Positions 17,401 to 27,969 are shown, counted from the stretch's first letter. The stretch: 64,000 nucleotides of DNA from an uncultured Acidocella sp. (GCF_946222605.1 NZ_CAMIIE010000008.1:1-64000), one strand, 5' to 3'. Translations and numbers: made by a program. Notes: generated by a model from the letters alone, not told the origin.

Positions 17401-19155
17401 CTACCGCGCGGTGGGTTGGCTGAGAATATCGCCGATCCGCCGTGACAGCTCTTCCAGATTGAACGGCTTGCTGAGGATTTCGATGGCGTTTTCCAGGCTG
17501 CTGTTGAGCACCGATTGCTCCGCATAGCCGGTGATGAACAAGGCCTTCAGCGTCGGCCGGAAGGCGCGCGCCGCATCCACCAGTTGCCGGCCATTGATGC
17601 CGCCCGGCAGCCCGACATCGGTGATCAGCAGATTGATTTTCAGATCGGAGCTGAGCATCGCCAGGGCAGAGACGCCATCGCTCGCCTCCAGCGCCTTGTA
17701 GCCGAGATCGTTCAGCACTTCGGTGACCAGGATGCGCACCGAGGGCTCGTCATCCACCACCAGCACGGTCTGGCCGGCGCCGGCGGTGGGCGCGTCCTCG
17801 GCTGGCGGCGTGGCCTTGGCCGGCAACGCGTGGCCTTCATGCACCGGCAGATAGATGAACAGCGAGGTGCCGCGCCCAAGTTCGGAGGCGATGTCCACCT
17901 GGCCGCCGGATTGCTGCACGAAGCCATAGACCATCGAGAGCCCCAGCCCGGTGCCTGAGCCTTGCGGCTTGGTGGTGAAAAACGGGTCGAACACCCGGCA
18001 GAGAAGATCCTCGGGAATGCCTGAGCCGGTATCCGCGACACGCAGCACGATATAGGCGCCAGGGGAGAGCGATTTCGCCTTCGCCTCGTCCTCCTCCAGG
18101 ACCAGGCTGGAGATATCGATCAGGATCTCGCCGCCTTTGGGCATCGCATCGCGGGCATTGATACAGAGATTGAGCAGGGCATTCTCCATCTGCCCGGGGT
18201 CGATCAGCACCAGCGGCCCGCCTGGCGCGGCGTTGGTGTGCAGGGTGATCTCGGGGCCGACCGTGCGCTGGATCAGATCCATCATGTCGCCGACCAGATC
18301 CGCGAGGTCGGTCGGCTTCGGCGCCAGGGTCTGGCGGCGGGAGAAGGCCAGCAGCCGGTGGGTGAGGGCGGCGGCGCGCCGTGCCGCGTCCTGGGCGATG
18401 CCGACATAGCGGTCCACACCCTGCAACCGCCCCTGGCGCAGCCTTGTCTGCAGCATCTCCAGCCCGGCGGTGATGCCGGTGAGCAGATTGTTGAAATCAT
18501 GCGCGAGCCCGCCGGTGAGCTGGCCGACCGCTTCCATCTTCTGGCTCTGCCGCAGCGCCTCCTCGACACGCTCGCGTTCCTGGATCTCGGCGCGCAACCG
18601 GCGATTGGCCTCCGCCAGCGCCTCGATATGCTGCTTATGCTGGGTCAGGTCGGTGACCACGCCGCAGAGCAGGTTGAAGCCGCCGTCGCTGGGCAACGGG
18701 CTCAGCGACAAGGCCACGGGGACAGGGTGCTCGGGGTGCGCCGCGATGGTCAGTTCGCGCCGCGCCCCCTGGCGCAGCGCCTCACCCAGCATGGCGGGAA
18801 CCAGCGCGGCATCGGCCTCCAGCGGCACCAGTGTCGCCAGGTTGCGGCCGATCAGCGCCTGCTGCGCCGCCGCCAGCATGTCCGCCAGCCGGCGGTTGCA
18901 ATAGAGAATGGTCCCGGTCTCGTCGAGGGTGAGCGCGCCTTCCTGGATCTCCTCGATCAATACCCGGTAGGGCCGGTCGGCGGCGCCGATGGTGTAGACC
19001 TCATGCCCCTTGCTCGCATTGGCCATGACGAAGGCATCGATCTCGCCGCGGCGGATCGCATCGAGCGTCTCCTCGCTCTCCTGCAGCCTCGCTTCCAACG
19101 CCCGGATGCGCGCGGTGAGTTCGGCATGTGCCGGCACGTGATCCGGGCCCGTCAT
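17401..19155 (-). CDS. Hybrid sensor histidine kinase with PAS and receiver domains
   Basis: A 584-residue soluble hybrid kinase: N-terminal coiled coil, PAS domain (about 64-180), a second coiled coil, HisKA-type box GQLTGGLAHDFNNLL with His near 219, ATPase domain (N box NLCINARDAMP, DTGSGIPEDLL, GTGLGLSMVYGF) and a C-terminal receiver (VLVVDDEPS, phosphoacceptor Asp near 513 in ITDVGLPGG, Lys near 563 in SKPF). No membrane segment, so it senses a cytoplasmic signal. The ATG overlaps the kaiB stop by 1 nt, making it part of the kaiC-kaiB operon and the likely output kinase. Confidence 0.9.
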   Translation of the reverse strand: MTGPDHVPAHAELTARIRALEARLQESEETLDAIRRGEIDAFVMANASKGHEVYTIGAADRPYRVLIEEIQEGALTLDETGTILYCNRRLADMLAAAQQALIGRNLATLVPLEADAALVPAMLGEALRQGARRELTIAAHPEHPVPVALSLSPLPSDGGFNLLCGVVTDLTQHKQHIEALAEANRRLRAEIQERERVEEALRQSQKMEAVGQLTGGLAHDFNNLLTGITAGLEMLQTRLRQGRLQGVDRYVGIAQDAARRAAALTHRLLAFSRRQTLAPKPTDLADLVGDMMDLIQRTVGPEITLHTNAAPGGPLVLIDPGQMENALLNLCINARDAMPKGGEILIDISSLVLEEDEAKAKSLSPGAYIVLRVADTGSGIPEDLLCRVFDPFFTTKPQGSGTGLGLSMVYGFVQQSGGQVDIASELGRGTSLFIYLPVHEGHALPAKATPPAEDAPTAGAGQTVLVVDDEPSVRILVTEVLNDLGYKALEASDGVSALAMLSSDLKINLLITDVGLPGGINGRQLVDAARAFRPTLKALFITGYAEQSVLNSSLENAIEILSKPFNLEELSRRIGDILSQPTAR

Positions 19156-19477
19156 CAACCGGCGCTCTTCGGCCTTACATCCAACCCGACCAGAACCTTA
19201 TCCGTGTTCGAGAGATCGCCGATGATGCGCTTCAGCGGCGCCGGCAATTTCCTGACCAGGGTGGGGATGGCGAGGATCTGATCCCCCGCCGCCAGGCGTG
19301 GATTCTGGATCAGATCGATCACCTCGATCTCATAGCGCCCGGCCAGATGCTCCTCGCACACCTTTTTCAGGTTGGAGAGCGCGGTCAGGGATTTGCTGGT
19401 CTGCCCGGCGACGTAAAGCCGCAGATGATAATGCTCCGGATCGTCCAGCATCGGGTTGGTCTCGTCGTCATGTGCCA

Positions 19478-19478
<1 letters not shown>
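19155..19478 (-). CDS. kaiB: KaiB-like clock protein
   Basis: A 107-residue thioredoxin-fold KaiB homologue: YHLRLYVAGQTSKSLTALSNLKKVCEEHL, then IEVIDLIQNPRLAAGDQILAIPTLVRKLPAPLKRIIGDLS. It lacks the thioredoxin CXXC. In cyanobacteria KaiB binds the KaiC CI ring and drives dephosphorylation. The start shares one base with the kaiC stop (TAATG) and the stop shares one with the kinase start, so the three genes are translationally coupled. Confidence 0.93.
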
Positions 19479-21172
<1,694 letters not shown>

Positions 21173-21358
21173 GCTCGGCGTGGTCTCCACCTGAAGAGTT
21201 AAGCGTCATTGTTGCTGCTGAACCGGCTGCCGCGTGACGTTTCTGCGCACAAAGGTAAGTCATACTGATGTTCATGAAGCTTGGAAATATGGCGTTTCGA
21301 TAAGTTAATTCCGATGCAATTTGCCCGCTTCGCCGCGACAAGGCGCAAGGGGGCGGTG

Positions 21359-21823
21359 TCAGCGCCGGCCTTTCGGGCGGGTGGCCAGGACGTTCTTGAT
21401 CGAAAAGCTGGAATGGATGCGCAGCACCCCCGGCAGGGTGGAGAGGATTTCCTTGTGGATCCGCTCGAACTCGCCGGCATTGGCGACCTCGACCCGCAGG
21501 AAATAATCCGAGCCGCCCGTCATCAGATAGCATTCCTGGATTTCGGGATGTTTGCGCACCGCCGCCTCGAAGCGGTTGAGATAATCCTCGGTCTGGCGCT
21601 CCAGCGTGATATTGATCAACACCGCGATGCCCTGATTGGCGGCCCCGGGCTCGACCAGCGCCGTGTAGCCGCGAATGACCCCGCTTGCCTCCATCAGCTT
21701 CACCCGGCGCAGGCAGGCGGAGGCGGAAAGCCCGACCTCCTGCGCCAGCTGGGCGTTGCTGATGCGGGCATTCACCCGCAGCAGGCGCAGGATATTGCGG
21801 TCGATGGCGTCTTGGGTGGGCAT
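21359..21823 (-). CDS. Lrp/AsnC-family transcriptional regulator
   Basis: A 154-residue Lrp-type regulator: helix-turn-helix at about residues 8-50 (DRNILRLLRVNARISNAQLA, LSASACLRRVKLMEASGVI) and a RAM effector domain with YLMTGGSDYFLRVEV. It is divergent from alr-dadA with 135 bp between starts, the arrangement of alanine-responsive Lrp regulators of D-alanine catabolism. It is therefore the likely local activator, responding to alanine or another amino acid; that is inference from position. Confidence 0.9.
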   Translation of the reverse strand: MPTQDAIDRNILRLLRVNARISNAQLAQEVGLSASACLRRVKLMEASGVIRGYTALVEPGAANQGIAVLINITLERQTEDYLNRFEAAVRKHPEIQECYLMTGGSDYFLRVEVANAGEFERIHKEILSTLPGVLRIHSSFSIKNVLATRPKGRR

Positions 21824-21958
21824 GCAGAACCTTCCATTCCTTCGTTGTTTCTATCAAAAAATCGGTATCTGCAAAATATCACGGCGCAATCTGGCGGGAA
21901 TCGGCACGATTGTTGCGTTAAGCTCCATGGCTTGTTCCAACCTTTCGGCGGATGCACG
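21824..21958. promoter_or_regulatory. Divergent lrp/alr control region
   Basis: A 135-bp intergenic region that is AT-rich next to lrp (around 21845-21885, TCTATCAAAAAATCGGTATC and AAAATATC) compared with its surroundings. Lrp-type proteins bind degenerate AT-rich sites, so this is where the regulator would act on both promoters. No clear sigma-70 boxes were resolved. Confidence 0.4.
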
Positions 21959-23086
21959 ATGGATAGTCTCGGATGGACCAGCGCCCAGGCGGCGGACGCG
22001 ACCGGATATCCCGGTCTGTTGACGATCGATCTTGGCGCTTTGCGCCGGAATTATGAGCAGCTTTGCGCGCTGGCGGCCCCGGCCGAGGTGGCGGCGGTGG
22101 TGAAGGCCAATGCCTATGGGCTGGGGGTGGCGCCGGTGGCGCGCACGCTGCTGGCGGCCGGATGCCGGCAGTTCTTCGTCGCCCAGCTGGGCGAGGCGCT
22201 GGCGCTGCGCCCGCTTTTGCCCGAGGCGGCGCGCCTGTTCGTGCTCAACGGTCTGCTGCCGGGCACCGCCGCCATTTTTGCCACGCATAACCTCATCCCG
22301 GTGCTGAACGCGCCGGAGCAGCTCGAAGCCTGGCGGGCCCAGGCCCGCGCCTGCGGGCGCCGGCTGCCGGCGATTTTGCAGTTCGATACCGGCATGTCGC
22401 GTTTCGGCGTGGCGCCGCAGGCGCGGGTGGCGTTGCGTGCCGCGCTGGCGGCGGCGGCGGAGCTTGAGGCGCTGTATGTGATGAGCCATCTCGCCTCGGC
22501 GGATGAGCCGCAAGCCACGCAGAATGCCAGCCAGCGCGCCGAGATGCTGAAAATTGCCGCGGAATTCGCGCCGCTGCCGGTTTGTTTCGGCAATTCCGGC
22601 GGGATGCTGATGGGGGCGGATTTCCAGGGCGCGCTGGTGCGCCCCGGCATCGCGCTCTATGGCGGCGCCCCGCATGTTGGGCGGGTGGGGCCGATGGCGC
22701 CCGTGGTCGGGCTCTCGCTGACGGTCGCGCAGATCCGCGACGTGCCAGAGGCCGCCTTGATCGGCTACAGCGCCACCTACCGCGCGGCGGCGCCGATGCG
22801 GCTGGCGGTGCTCGCCGCCGGCTATGCCGATGGTCTGCCGCGTGTCTTGGGCGGACGCGGCGCCGCTTATTATGGCGAGGTCCGGCTGCCGATGGTCGGC
22901 CGGATGTCGATGGACAGCCTGATCGTCGATATCACCAGCCTGCCCGAGGGCGCGCTCGCCCCTGGCGATCTGGTCGAGATGATCGGCCCGCATCAAAGCC
23001 TGGAACAGCTCGCCGCCGATGCCGGCACCATCTCTTATGAAATCCTCACCAGCCTCGGCCAGCGTTATCGCCGGGTCTATCTCTGA
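21959..23086 (+). CDS. alr: Alanine racemase
   Basis: A 375-residue fold-type III PLP enzyme. The PLP lysine is in VVKANAYGLG near residue 49, the second catalytic base region is GYSATYRAA with GRMSMD following, and RPGIALYGGAP binds the cofactor phosphate. It interconverts L- and D-alanine. Next to dadA and a divergent Lrp regulator it probably acts catabolically (DadX role), though a cell-wall role cannot be excluded. Start at 21959 is the first ATG giving family-like sequence; the Shine-Dalgarno is weak. Confidence 0.93.
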   Translation: MDSLGWTSAQAADATGYPGLLTIDLGALRRNYEQLCALAAPAEVAAVVKANAYGLGVAPVARTLLAAGCRQFFVAQLGEALALRPLLPEAARLFVLNGLLPGTAAIFATHNLIPVLNAPEQLEAWRAQARACGRRLPAILQFDTGMSRFGVAPQARVALRAALAAAAELEALYVMSHLASADEPQATQNASQRAEMLKIAAEFAPLPVCFGNSGGMLMGADFQGALVRPGIALYGGAPHVGRVGPMAPVVGLSLTVAQIRDVPEAALIGYSATYRAAAPMRLAVLAAGYADGLPRVLGGRGAAYYGEVRLPMVGRMSMDSLIVDITSLPEGALAPGDLVEMIGPHQSLEQLAADAGTISYEILTSLGQRYRRVYL

Positions 23087-23107
23087 ATCGCGAAACGGAA
23101 GAACGGC

Positions 23108-24358
23108 ATGAAGATCACTGTTCTCGGCGCCGGCGTTGTCGGCGTCACCACCGCCTACCAGCTGGCGAAATCCGGCCATGAGGTCACGGTCATCGACCGC
23201 CAGCCCGGCCCGGCTTTGGAAACCAGCTTCGCCAATGCCGGCCAGGTATCCTTCGGCTATTGCGGCCCCTGGGCGGCGCCCGGGATTCCGCTGAAGGCGC
23301 TGAAATGGCTGTTCCAGGAACATGCCCCGCTGATCCTGCGGCCGAAGGCGGACCCGGCCATGCTCTCCTGGCTGCTGCGGATGCTCGCCAATTGTTCCAC
23401 CGGCCGCTACGCCGTGAATAAAGGCCGCATGCTGCGCCTGGCGGATCTCAGCCGCGAGGCGCTGGCCCAGGTGCGCGCCGAAACCGGCATCGATTACGAT
23501 GCCCGCATGCGAGGCACCGTGCAGCTCTTTCGCACCGATGAGCAGATGGAAGCCTCCGCCAAGGATGTGAAGGCGCTGCAAGCCGATGGCGTCGCCTTCG
23601 AGATTCTCGATGCGGAGGGCTGCGCGCGGGTGGAGCCGGCGCTGGCGGCGGTGCGCCACAAGATCAAAGGCGGGCTGCTCACCCCAAATGACGAAACCGG
23701 CGATTGCTTCAAATTCACCAACGCACTGGCCAAGCAGGCTGAGGCGCTGGGCGTGGTGTTCCAATATAATACCGAAATCAAGGATGTGCTGACGCAAGCT
23801 GGCAAGGTGACCGGCGTGCTCACCGGCGCCGGGCCGCAAATGGCGGATCGCGTGGTGATGTGCATGGGCAGCTTCTCGCCCTTCATGGTCAAGCGCTTCG
23901 GCATCAAGCTGCCGGTCTATCCGGTGAAGGGCTATTCGCTGACGATCCCCATCATCGATGAAAGTCGCGCACCGGTTTCAACCGTTCTCGATGAGACCTA
24001 CAAGATCGCGATCACCAGGCTGGGCGAGCGGATCCGCGTCGGCGGCATGGCGGAGATTTCCGGCTACACCACGGACCTGCCGGAAGCGCGCCGGCGCACG
24101 CTGGAGCTTTCGGTGACGGATCTGTTCCCCGGGGGCGATCTGTCGCGGGCGCAATTCTGGACGGGGCTGCGGCCGATGACGCCGGACGGCACGCCGGTGA
24201 TCGGCAAGACCAGGATCGAGGGGCTGTATCTGAATACCGGCCATGGCACGCTGGGCTGGACGATGAGCTGCGGCTCCGCCCGCCACATCGCCCAGCTGAT
24301 CGGCAACGGCAAGACGGATCTGGACGCCGCCGATTACGAGGTCGCGCGCTATGGCTGA
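23108..24358 (+). CDS. dadA: D-amino acid dehydrogenase small subunit
   Basis: A 416-residue FAD-dependent oxidoreductase beginning MKITVLGAGVVGVTTAYQLA with the GxGxxG fold, then SFANAGQVSFGYCGPWAAPG, and the C-terminal FAD block YLNTGHGTLGWTMSCGSA, all typical of DadA. It deaminates D-alanine to pyruvate and passes electrons to the quinone pool. It lies 21 nt after alr, completing the L-alanine to pyruvate route, and quinol formed could feed the cyo oxidase. Confidence 0.95.
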   Translation: MKITVLGAGVVGVTTAYQLAKSGHEVTVIDRQPGPALETSFANAGQVSFGYCGPWAAPGIPLKALKWLFQEHAPLILRPKADPAMLSWLLRMLANCSTGRYAVNKGRMLRLADLSREALAQVRAETGIDYDARMRGTVQLFRTDEQMEASAKDVKALQADGVAFEILDAEGCARVEPALAAVRHKIKGGLLTPNDETGDCFKFTNALAKQAEALGVVFQYNTEIKDVLTQAGKVTGVLTGAGPQMADRVVMCMGSFSPFMVKRFGIKLPVYPVKGYSLTIPIIDESRAPVSTVLDETYKIAITRLGERIRVGGMAEISGYTTDLPEARRRTLELSVTDLFPGGDLSRAQFWTGLRPMTPDGTPVIGKTRIEGLYLNTGHGTLGWTMSCGSARHIAQLIGNGKTDLDAADYEVARYG

Positions 24359-24412
24359 CAAAGCGCGGTAGGCGGCTTTGAAAAGCTCTTTTAAAAACCA
24401 GTCTTAAAATCA

Positions 24413-24456
24413 GCAAAAGTTTTTGGGGGTGTGGGGGCTTTTTTCAAAAAGCCCCC
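24413..24456. terminator. Bidirectional terminator module (AAAAGTTTTT type)
   Basis: GCAAAAGTTTTTGGGGG at 24413 leads into a perfect 11-bp stem GGGGGCTTTTT (24433-24443), loop TC, AAAAAGCCCCC (24446-24456). The A and T runs inside the stem give U-tracts on both strands. It separates the convergent dadA and ada-alkA genes, and the stop codon of the latter falls in the loop. Related modules lie at 38524, 44028 and 48502. Confidence 0.8.
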
Positions 24457-25958
24457 AGTTCATCGCCGCGTTTTTTGAAAACCGGTTTGGCAGCTGCCGG
24501 GGCGATCATCTCCGGATGCGACCAGATATGCAGCGTCGCGTAGCCGCGCCAGGGCCGCCAGGCTTCTGCCGCGGCTTCGATCTGTTTCCACGCCTGCCGC
24601 CCGAATTGATTGCGGATCGCGATATCCTCGCGTGGAAACGCGTCCGGCCAATGCAGCGCGCGCATCGCGATATATTGCGCCGTCCAGGGGCCGATGCCGG
24701 GCAGGGCGCGCAAGGCGGCGATGGTTTTTTCAGCCGGCAGGCCGGATCTCAGATCGAGCCCGCCAGAGGCGATGGCGCGTGAGAGCGCGATCAGGCTGGC
24801 GGCGCGGTTGCGAATGATGCCCAGCGCGGCGATGTCATCGATCGTCGCCTCGCTCAGGGCTTTTGGCGTCGGCGCCAGCAAATTCAGCGCCTCGAACGGG
24901 GTGGCGACAGGCGTGCCGAAGCGCGCCGCCAGGCGGCCGGCCAGTGTGGTCGCGGCTTTCACGGTGATCTGCTGGCCAAGGATCGCGCGCATCGCCATCT
25001 CATGGCCGTCGAAAGCCCCAGGCACGCGCAGGCCGGGATTGCGCGCCACGATCGGCGCCAGTGTCGCATCGCGCATCAGCTGGCCGGAAATGATGTCCGG
25101 CCGCGCATCGAGGTCGAACAGATCGCGCAACCGCCCGAGCAGGGCCGGCAGCACGGCGGTGAGGCTGGGGGGGAATTCGACCAGCAGCTCATCGCTTTGC
25201 GCGCGCTGCGTCACCTTGACCCAGCCTACATAGAAGCCAAGCCGCACGGTGCGGGCATAAAAGGTCGGGGTGACATGCTCCACCCCCTTGATCATCCGCC
25301 CGGCAAGGAAGGCGAGCACACCGGGCCAGTCATAAGGCGGCCGGTAGGCGAGGCGCAGCTGCGCGCATGTCTCTGCCGCTGTGCCGGGGGAGGGCGTTGC
25401 AGCCTCCCGGCGCAGGCGCGAGGGCGGCATGCGATAATGCCGGCTGAACGCATCGTTGAAGCGCCGCAGCGAGGAAAAGCCGCTGGCAAAGGCAATCTGG
25501 GTCACCGGCAGGCTGGTTTCCGTCAGCAATTGCTTGGCCAGCAGCAGGCGCTTGCTCTGCAGCAGCTCCATCGGCGAAAGACCAAGCTGGGCCTGCATGA
25601 TCCGTCTGATCTGGCGGGGGCTGAGCTCGAATTGCGCGGCAATCTGCGCCAAATTTGCGCCAAGGCCGATATCCCCGGTTTCGATCCGCTGCGCGATCAG
25701 ATGCGCGATGCGCTGCGCGTCATCAACCGGTGCCGCCCCCGGCGCCAGCTCCGGGCGGCAGCGCAGGCAGGGCCGGAAGCCGGCTTTTTCAGCCTGACCG
25801 GCGGTTTGGAAAAACCGGCAATTGCGCGCGGTCGGGGTTTTGGCCGGGCAGATCGGCCGGCAATAGATGCGCGTGGAGGTGACGCCGACATAGAAGATGC
25901 CGTCGAAGCGCGGGTCGCGCGTGGTCAGCGCCTGATAGGCCGCCTGGGTCTCGATCAT
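24444..25958 (-). CDS. Ada-like regulator fused to AlkA 3-methyladenine DNA glycosylase
   Basis: A 504-residue fusion. The N-terminal Ada zinc domain has Cys33, Cys37, Cys64 and Cys67 with exactly the spacing of E. coli Ada (38, 42, 69, 72); an AraC-type helix-turn-helix follows (about 85-190), then an AlkA N-terminal domain and a HhH-GPD glycosylase with LPGIGPWTAQYIAMRAL. It should sense methylphosphotriesters and excise alkylated bases. Start at 25958 matches family N-termini (MIETQAAYQALTTRDPRFDG); the longer frame runs into the inverted repeat. The last residues (KPVFKKRG...) are encoded by the terminator module. Confidence 0.9.
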   Translation of the reverse strand: MIETQAAYQALTTRDPRFDGIFYVGVTSTRIYCRPICPAKTPTARNCRFFQTAGQAEKAGFRPCLRCRPELAPGAAPVDDAQRIAHLIAQRIETGDIGLGANLAQIAAQFELSPRQIRRIMQAQLGLSPMELLQSKRLLLAKQLLTETSLPVTQIAFASGFSSLRRFNDAFSRHYRMPPSRLRREAATPSPGTAAETCAQLRLAYRPPYDWPGVLAFLAGRMIKGVEHVTPTFYARTVRLGFYVGWVKVTQRAQSDELLVEFPPSLTAVLPALLGRLRDLFDLDARPDIISGQLMRDATLAPIVARNPGLRVPGAFDGHEMAMRAILGQQITVKAATTLAGRLAARFGTPVATPFEALNLLAPTPKALSEATIDDIAALGIIRNRAASLIALSRAIASGGLDLRSGLPAEKTIAALRALPGIGPWTAQYIAMRALHWPDAFPREDIAIRNQFGRQAWKQIEAAAEAWRPWRGYATLHIWSHPEMIAPAAAKPVFKKRGDELGAF

Positions 25959-26011
25959 CCTCTCCATCCGGCTTGGCTTGAGCGCCGGAGCATAGCGCGC
26001 CGGGCGGGCAG

Positions 26012-26069
26012 GGCTAGCCATTTTCGGACATCGCGCCGTCCCCGCCACGATGTCCGAAAATGGCCAGCC
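26012..26069. promoter_or_regulatory. 22-bp inverted repeat between divergent alkylation-repair genes
   Basis: Arms GGCTAGCCATTTTCGGACAT/CG at 26012-26033 and 26048-26069 are reverse complements with a single mismatch, separated by 14 nt. The innermost 17 bp (GCCATTTTCGGACATCG) are perfect. It lies 53 nt from the ada-alkA start and 54 nt from the ogt start, almost exactly between the divergent genes, so it is a candidate operator for the Ada-type regulator or a shared leader hairpin. Confidence 0.6.
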
Positions 26070-26123
26070 CGGTCGCGCCGGCGGGTGTAGGAGGCTGGGG
26101 TGATGCAGGAAAGGGAAGGAGAG

Positions 26124-26651
26124 ATGGGCTATCTGTTCAGCGTGATGGACTCGCCGGTAGGGGCGTTGCGGCTCGTCGGCAGCGCGGCGGGGCTGGCGGG
26201 CGTGTTATGGGCGCGGGAGCCGCCGGCGCGGGTGCCGCATCTGCACGCCGCGCGCGAGGATTCGACGCATCCGCTGCTATGTCGCGCGGCGGCCCAGCTG
26301 ACCGAGTATTTTCAGGGCCGCCGCACCATGTTCGAGATTCCTCTGGATTTCGTCGGCACGCCGTTTCAGCTCCGGGTCTGGACCGCGCTGACCCGCATCC
26401 CCTTTGGCGAAACCCGCAGCTATGGCGAGATCGCCCGCGCCATCGGCGCGCCCGCCGCGGTGCGGGCGGTGGGGGCGGCGAATGGCCGCAACCCGGTTTC
26501 GATCATCGCCGCCTGTCATCGTGTCATCGGCGCGAATGGCAGTTTGACAGGGTTCGCCGGCGGGCTGGAGGCGAAAGCCTATCTGCTCCGGCATGAAGCC
26601 GCCCTGCTTGCCGCCGTCAGCCTTAAACCGCACTTAACCGGCCAGGCTTAG
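26124..26651 (+). CDS. ogt: Methylated-DNA-protein cysteine methyltransferase
   Basis: A 175-residue suicide DNA repair protein with FQLRVWTALTRIPFGETRSYGEIARAIG (helix-turn-helix) and active-site Cys131 in IIAACHRVIG. The proline of the usual PCHRV motif is alanine here; Cys, His and Arg are retained. It transfers alkyl groups from O6-alkylguanine or O4-alkylthymine to itself. The ATG at 26124 is preceded by AAGGGAAGGAG. Divergent from the Ada/AlkA fusion, forming an adaptive-response pair. Confidence 0.93.
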   Translation: MGYLFSVMDSPVGALRLVGSAAGLAGVLWAREPPARVPHLHAAREDSTHPLLCRAAAQLTEYFQGRRTMFEIPLDFVGTPFQLRVWTALTRIPFGETRSYGEIARAIGAPAAVRAVGAANGRNPVSIIAACHRVIGANGSLTGFAGGLEAKAYLLRHEAALLAAVSLKPHLTGQA

Positions 26652-26687
26652 AACCCTCTCAGTCTTTACCGAGGGAGGAATTCATCG

Positions 26688-26897
26688 ATGTCCATACCGG
26701 CAATCTCCGATCCGAAATGGCGGAGCGCGCTGCTGGGGGCCGAGCCGAAGGTCAATTCGCTCGCCACCAAGTTGCTCCTGTCGCGGTTGCGCGACGAGGT
26801 GCAGCGCAATCCGTCGACGCTCAGCCGCGCGGTCGCGGAACTCCATGAATTTTTCGCCAACAACGCCTTCGCGGCGCGCGATCTCGTGAATCTTTAA
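26688..26897 (+). CDS. Small protein of unknown function (69 aa)
   Basis: A 69-residue, charged, probably helical protein (SALLGAEPKVNSLATKLLLS, then RDEVQRNPSTLSRAVAELHEFF). GAGGGAGGAATTC upstream of the ATG is a strong ribosome-binding site, and it stops 12 nt before the next gene, so the two are probably co-transcribed. No family recognised. Confidence 0.7.
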   Translation: MSIPAISDPKWRSALLGAEPKVNSLATKLLLSRLRDEVQRNPSTLSRAVAELHEFFANNAFAARDLVNL

Positions 26898-26909
26898 GGA
26901 ACCAAGCCG

Positions 26910-27914
26910 ATGTTGAATCAATTCATCTCAACCGCGCAGGCGGGCCGGCTGATCGAAAGCGGCGCCATCCTGTTCGTGGCCGGCAGCGGTCAGGCACTGG
27001 CCAGCCTGCCCCGGGGCCGCTGGATCGGCGGGTCGACCCCGTATTTCATGACCCCCAATGGCGGCATGGTGGATCACGAGCATGTTTTCTGCACGGTGGT
27101 GGAGGGGGCGCAGGATATGCGCATCGCCGTCATCCGCGAGGATGATTTGCAGGGGATTGTCAGGGACCGGCTGCCATCCGGCTTTTCCTATGTGCTGATC
27201 CCGGCCTTCACCGGCGTGCATAAACGCTTCGCGCTGGAGGCGCCGGGGCTGCCGAAGCTCTATGAGCAGCCGCTGGTCGGCTGGGTGACGGGGGTGGAGC
27301 TGACCGAGCTTGGCAAGGTCCGCCCCTCGGTCGTCGATGGCATGAGCGGTCAAATCCATGAGGATGCCGGGCTGGTCATGCATGTCGGGCTGAGCCAGGA
27401 TGTCTTCGCCGAGGCGGATATCGTCAATCTGTTCACGCAAGGCAGCGGCCCGGACATCGTGTTTTCCGAAACCGGCTTTTCCGCCTCGCATTGCGAGGTG
27501 GACGGCCAGCGCGTGAATTTCGCCAGCTGGCTGCGCGAACAGGAGGTGGATACCAGCCTGCCGCTGGTCTCCTCCTATGCCGGGGCGATGATCAATGTCT
27601 CCTTCCAGGCGCTGTTGCCCGATCAGGTGGAGTTCTACGCGCCGGTGGTGGCGGGGCGGCGCTACCGTCTGGCCGCGCCGGTCGGGGATTATGCCGAGGC
27701 CTATGGCAGCTATTGCACCGGCCTGCGGGCGGAGGGCGCCGGCAAGGCGCTCTCCTTCAACTGCATCCTGAATTATCAATATGCGGCGTTGCAGGGGCGC
27801 ACCACGGGCGGCTTCATCGGCCCGGTGACGTTCGGGGAGATCGCCTATATCCTGCTCAACCAGACGCTGGTGCGGCTGGATCTGAGCTCGGCGCAGCTCG
27901 GCGCCGCCGCCTGA
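26910..27914 (+). CDS. Uncharacterised protein, weak FIST-like resemblance
   Basis: A 334-residue soluble protein without signal peptide or membrane segments. Parts of it (AGSGQALASLPRGRWIGGST at the start, GGFIGPVTFGEIAYILLNQT near the end) recall the layout of FIST sensory domains, with a Gly-Ser-Thr N-terminal stretch and a C-terminal GxxTFGEI block, but the match is by eye only. It follows a 69-residue protein by 12 nt. Role unknown; a ligand-sensing role is a guess. Confidence 0.7.
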   Translation: MLNQFISTAQAGRLIESGAILFVAGSGQALASLPRGRWIGGSTPYFMTPNGGMVDHEHVFCTVVEGAQDMRIAVIREDDLQGIVRDRLPSGFSYVLIPAFTGVHKRFALEAPGLPKLYEQPLVGWVTGVELTELGKVRPSVVDGMSGQIHEDAGLVMHVGLSQDVFAEADIVNLFTQGSGPDIVFSETGFSASHCEVDGQRVNFASWLREQEVDTSLPLVSSYAGAMINVSFQALLPDQVEFYAPVVAGRRYRLAAPVGDYAEAYGSYCTGLRAEGAGKALSFNCILNYQYAALQGRTTGGFIGPVTFGEIAYILLNQTLVRLDLSSAQLGAAA

Positions 27915-27969
27915 GGCGATGCCAGGCCGCCCTCATGACGGGGGCGGGTTGGCGTGCTAGGGGCGGCGG

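Noticed and set aside
21854..23839. 661-codon minus-strand open frame opposite alr and dadA
   Set aside because: No recognisable domain and antisense to two well-supported enzymes.
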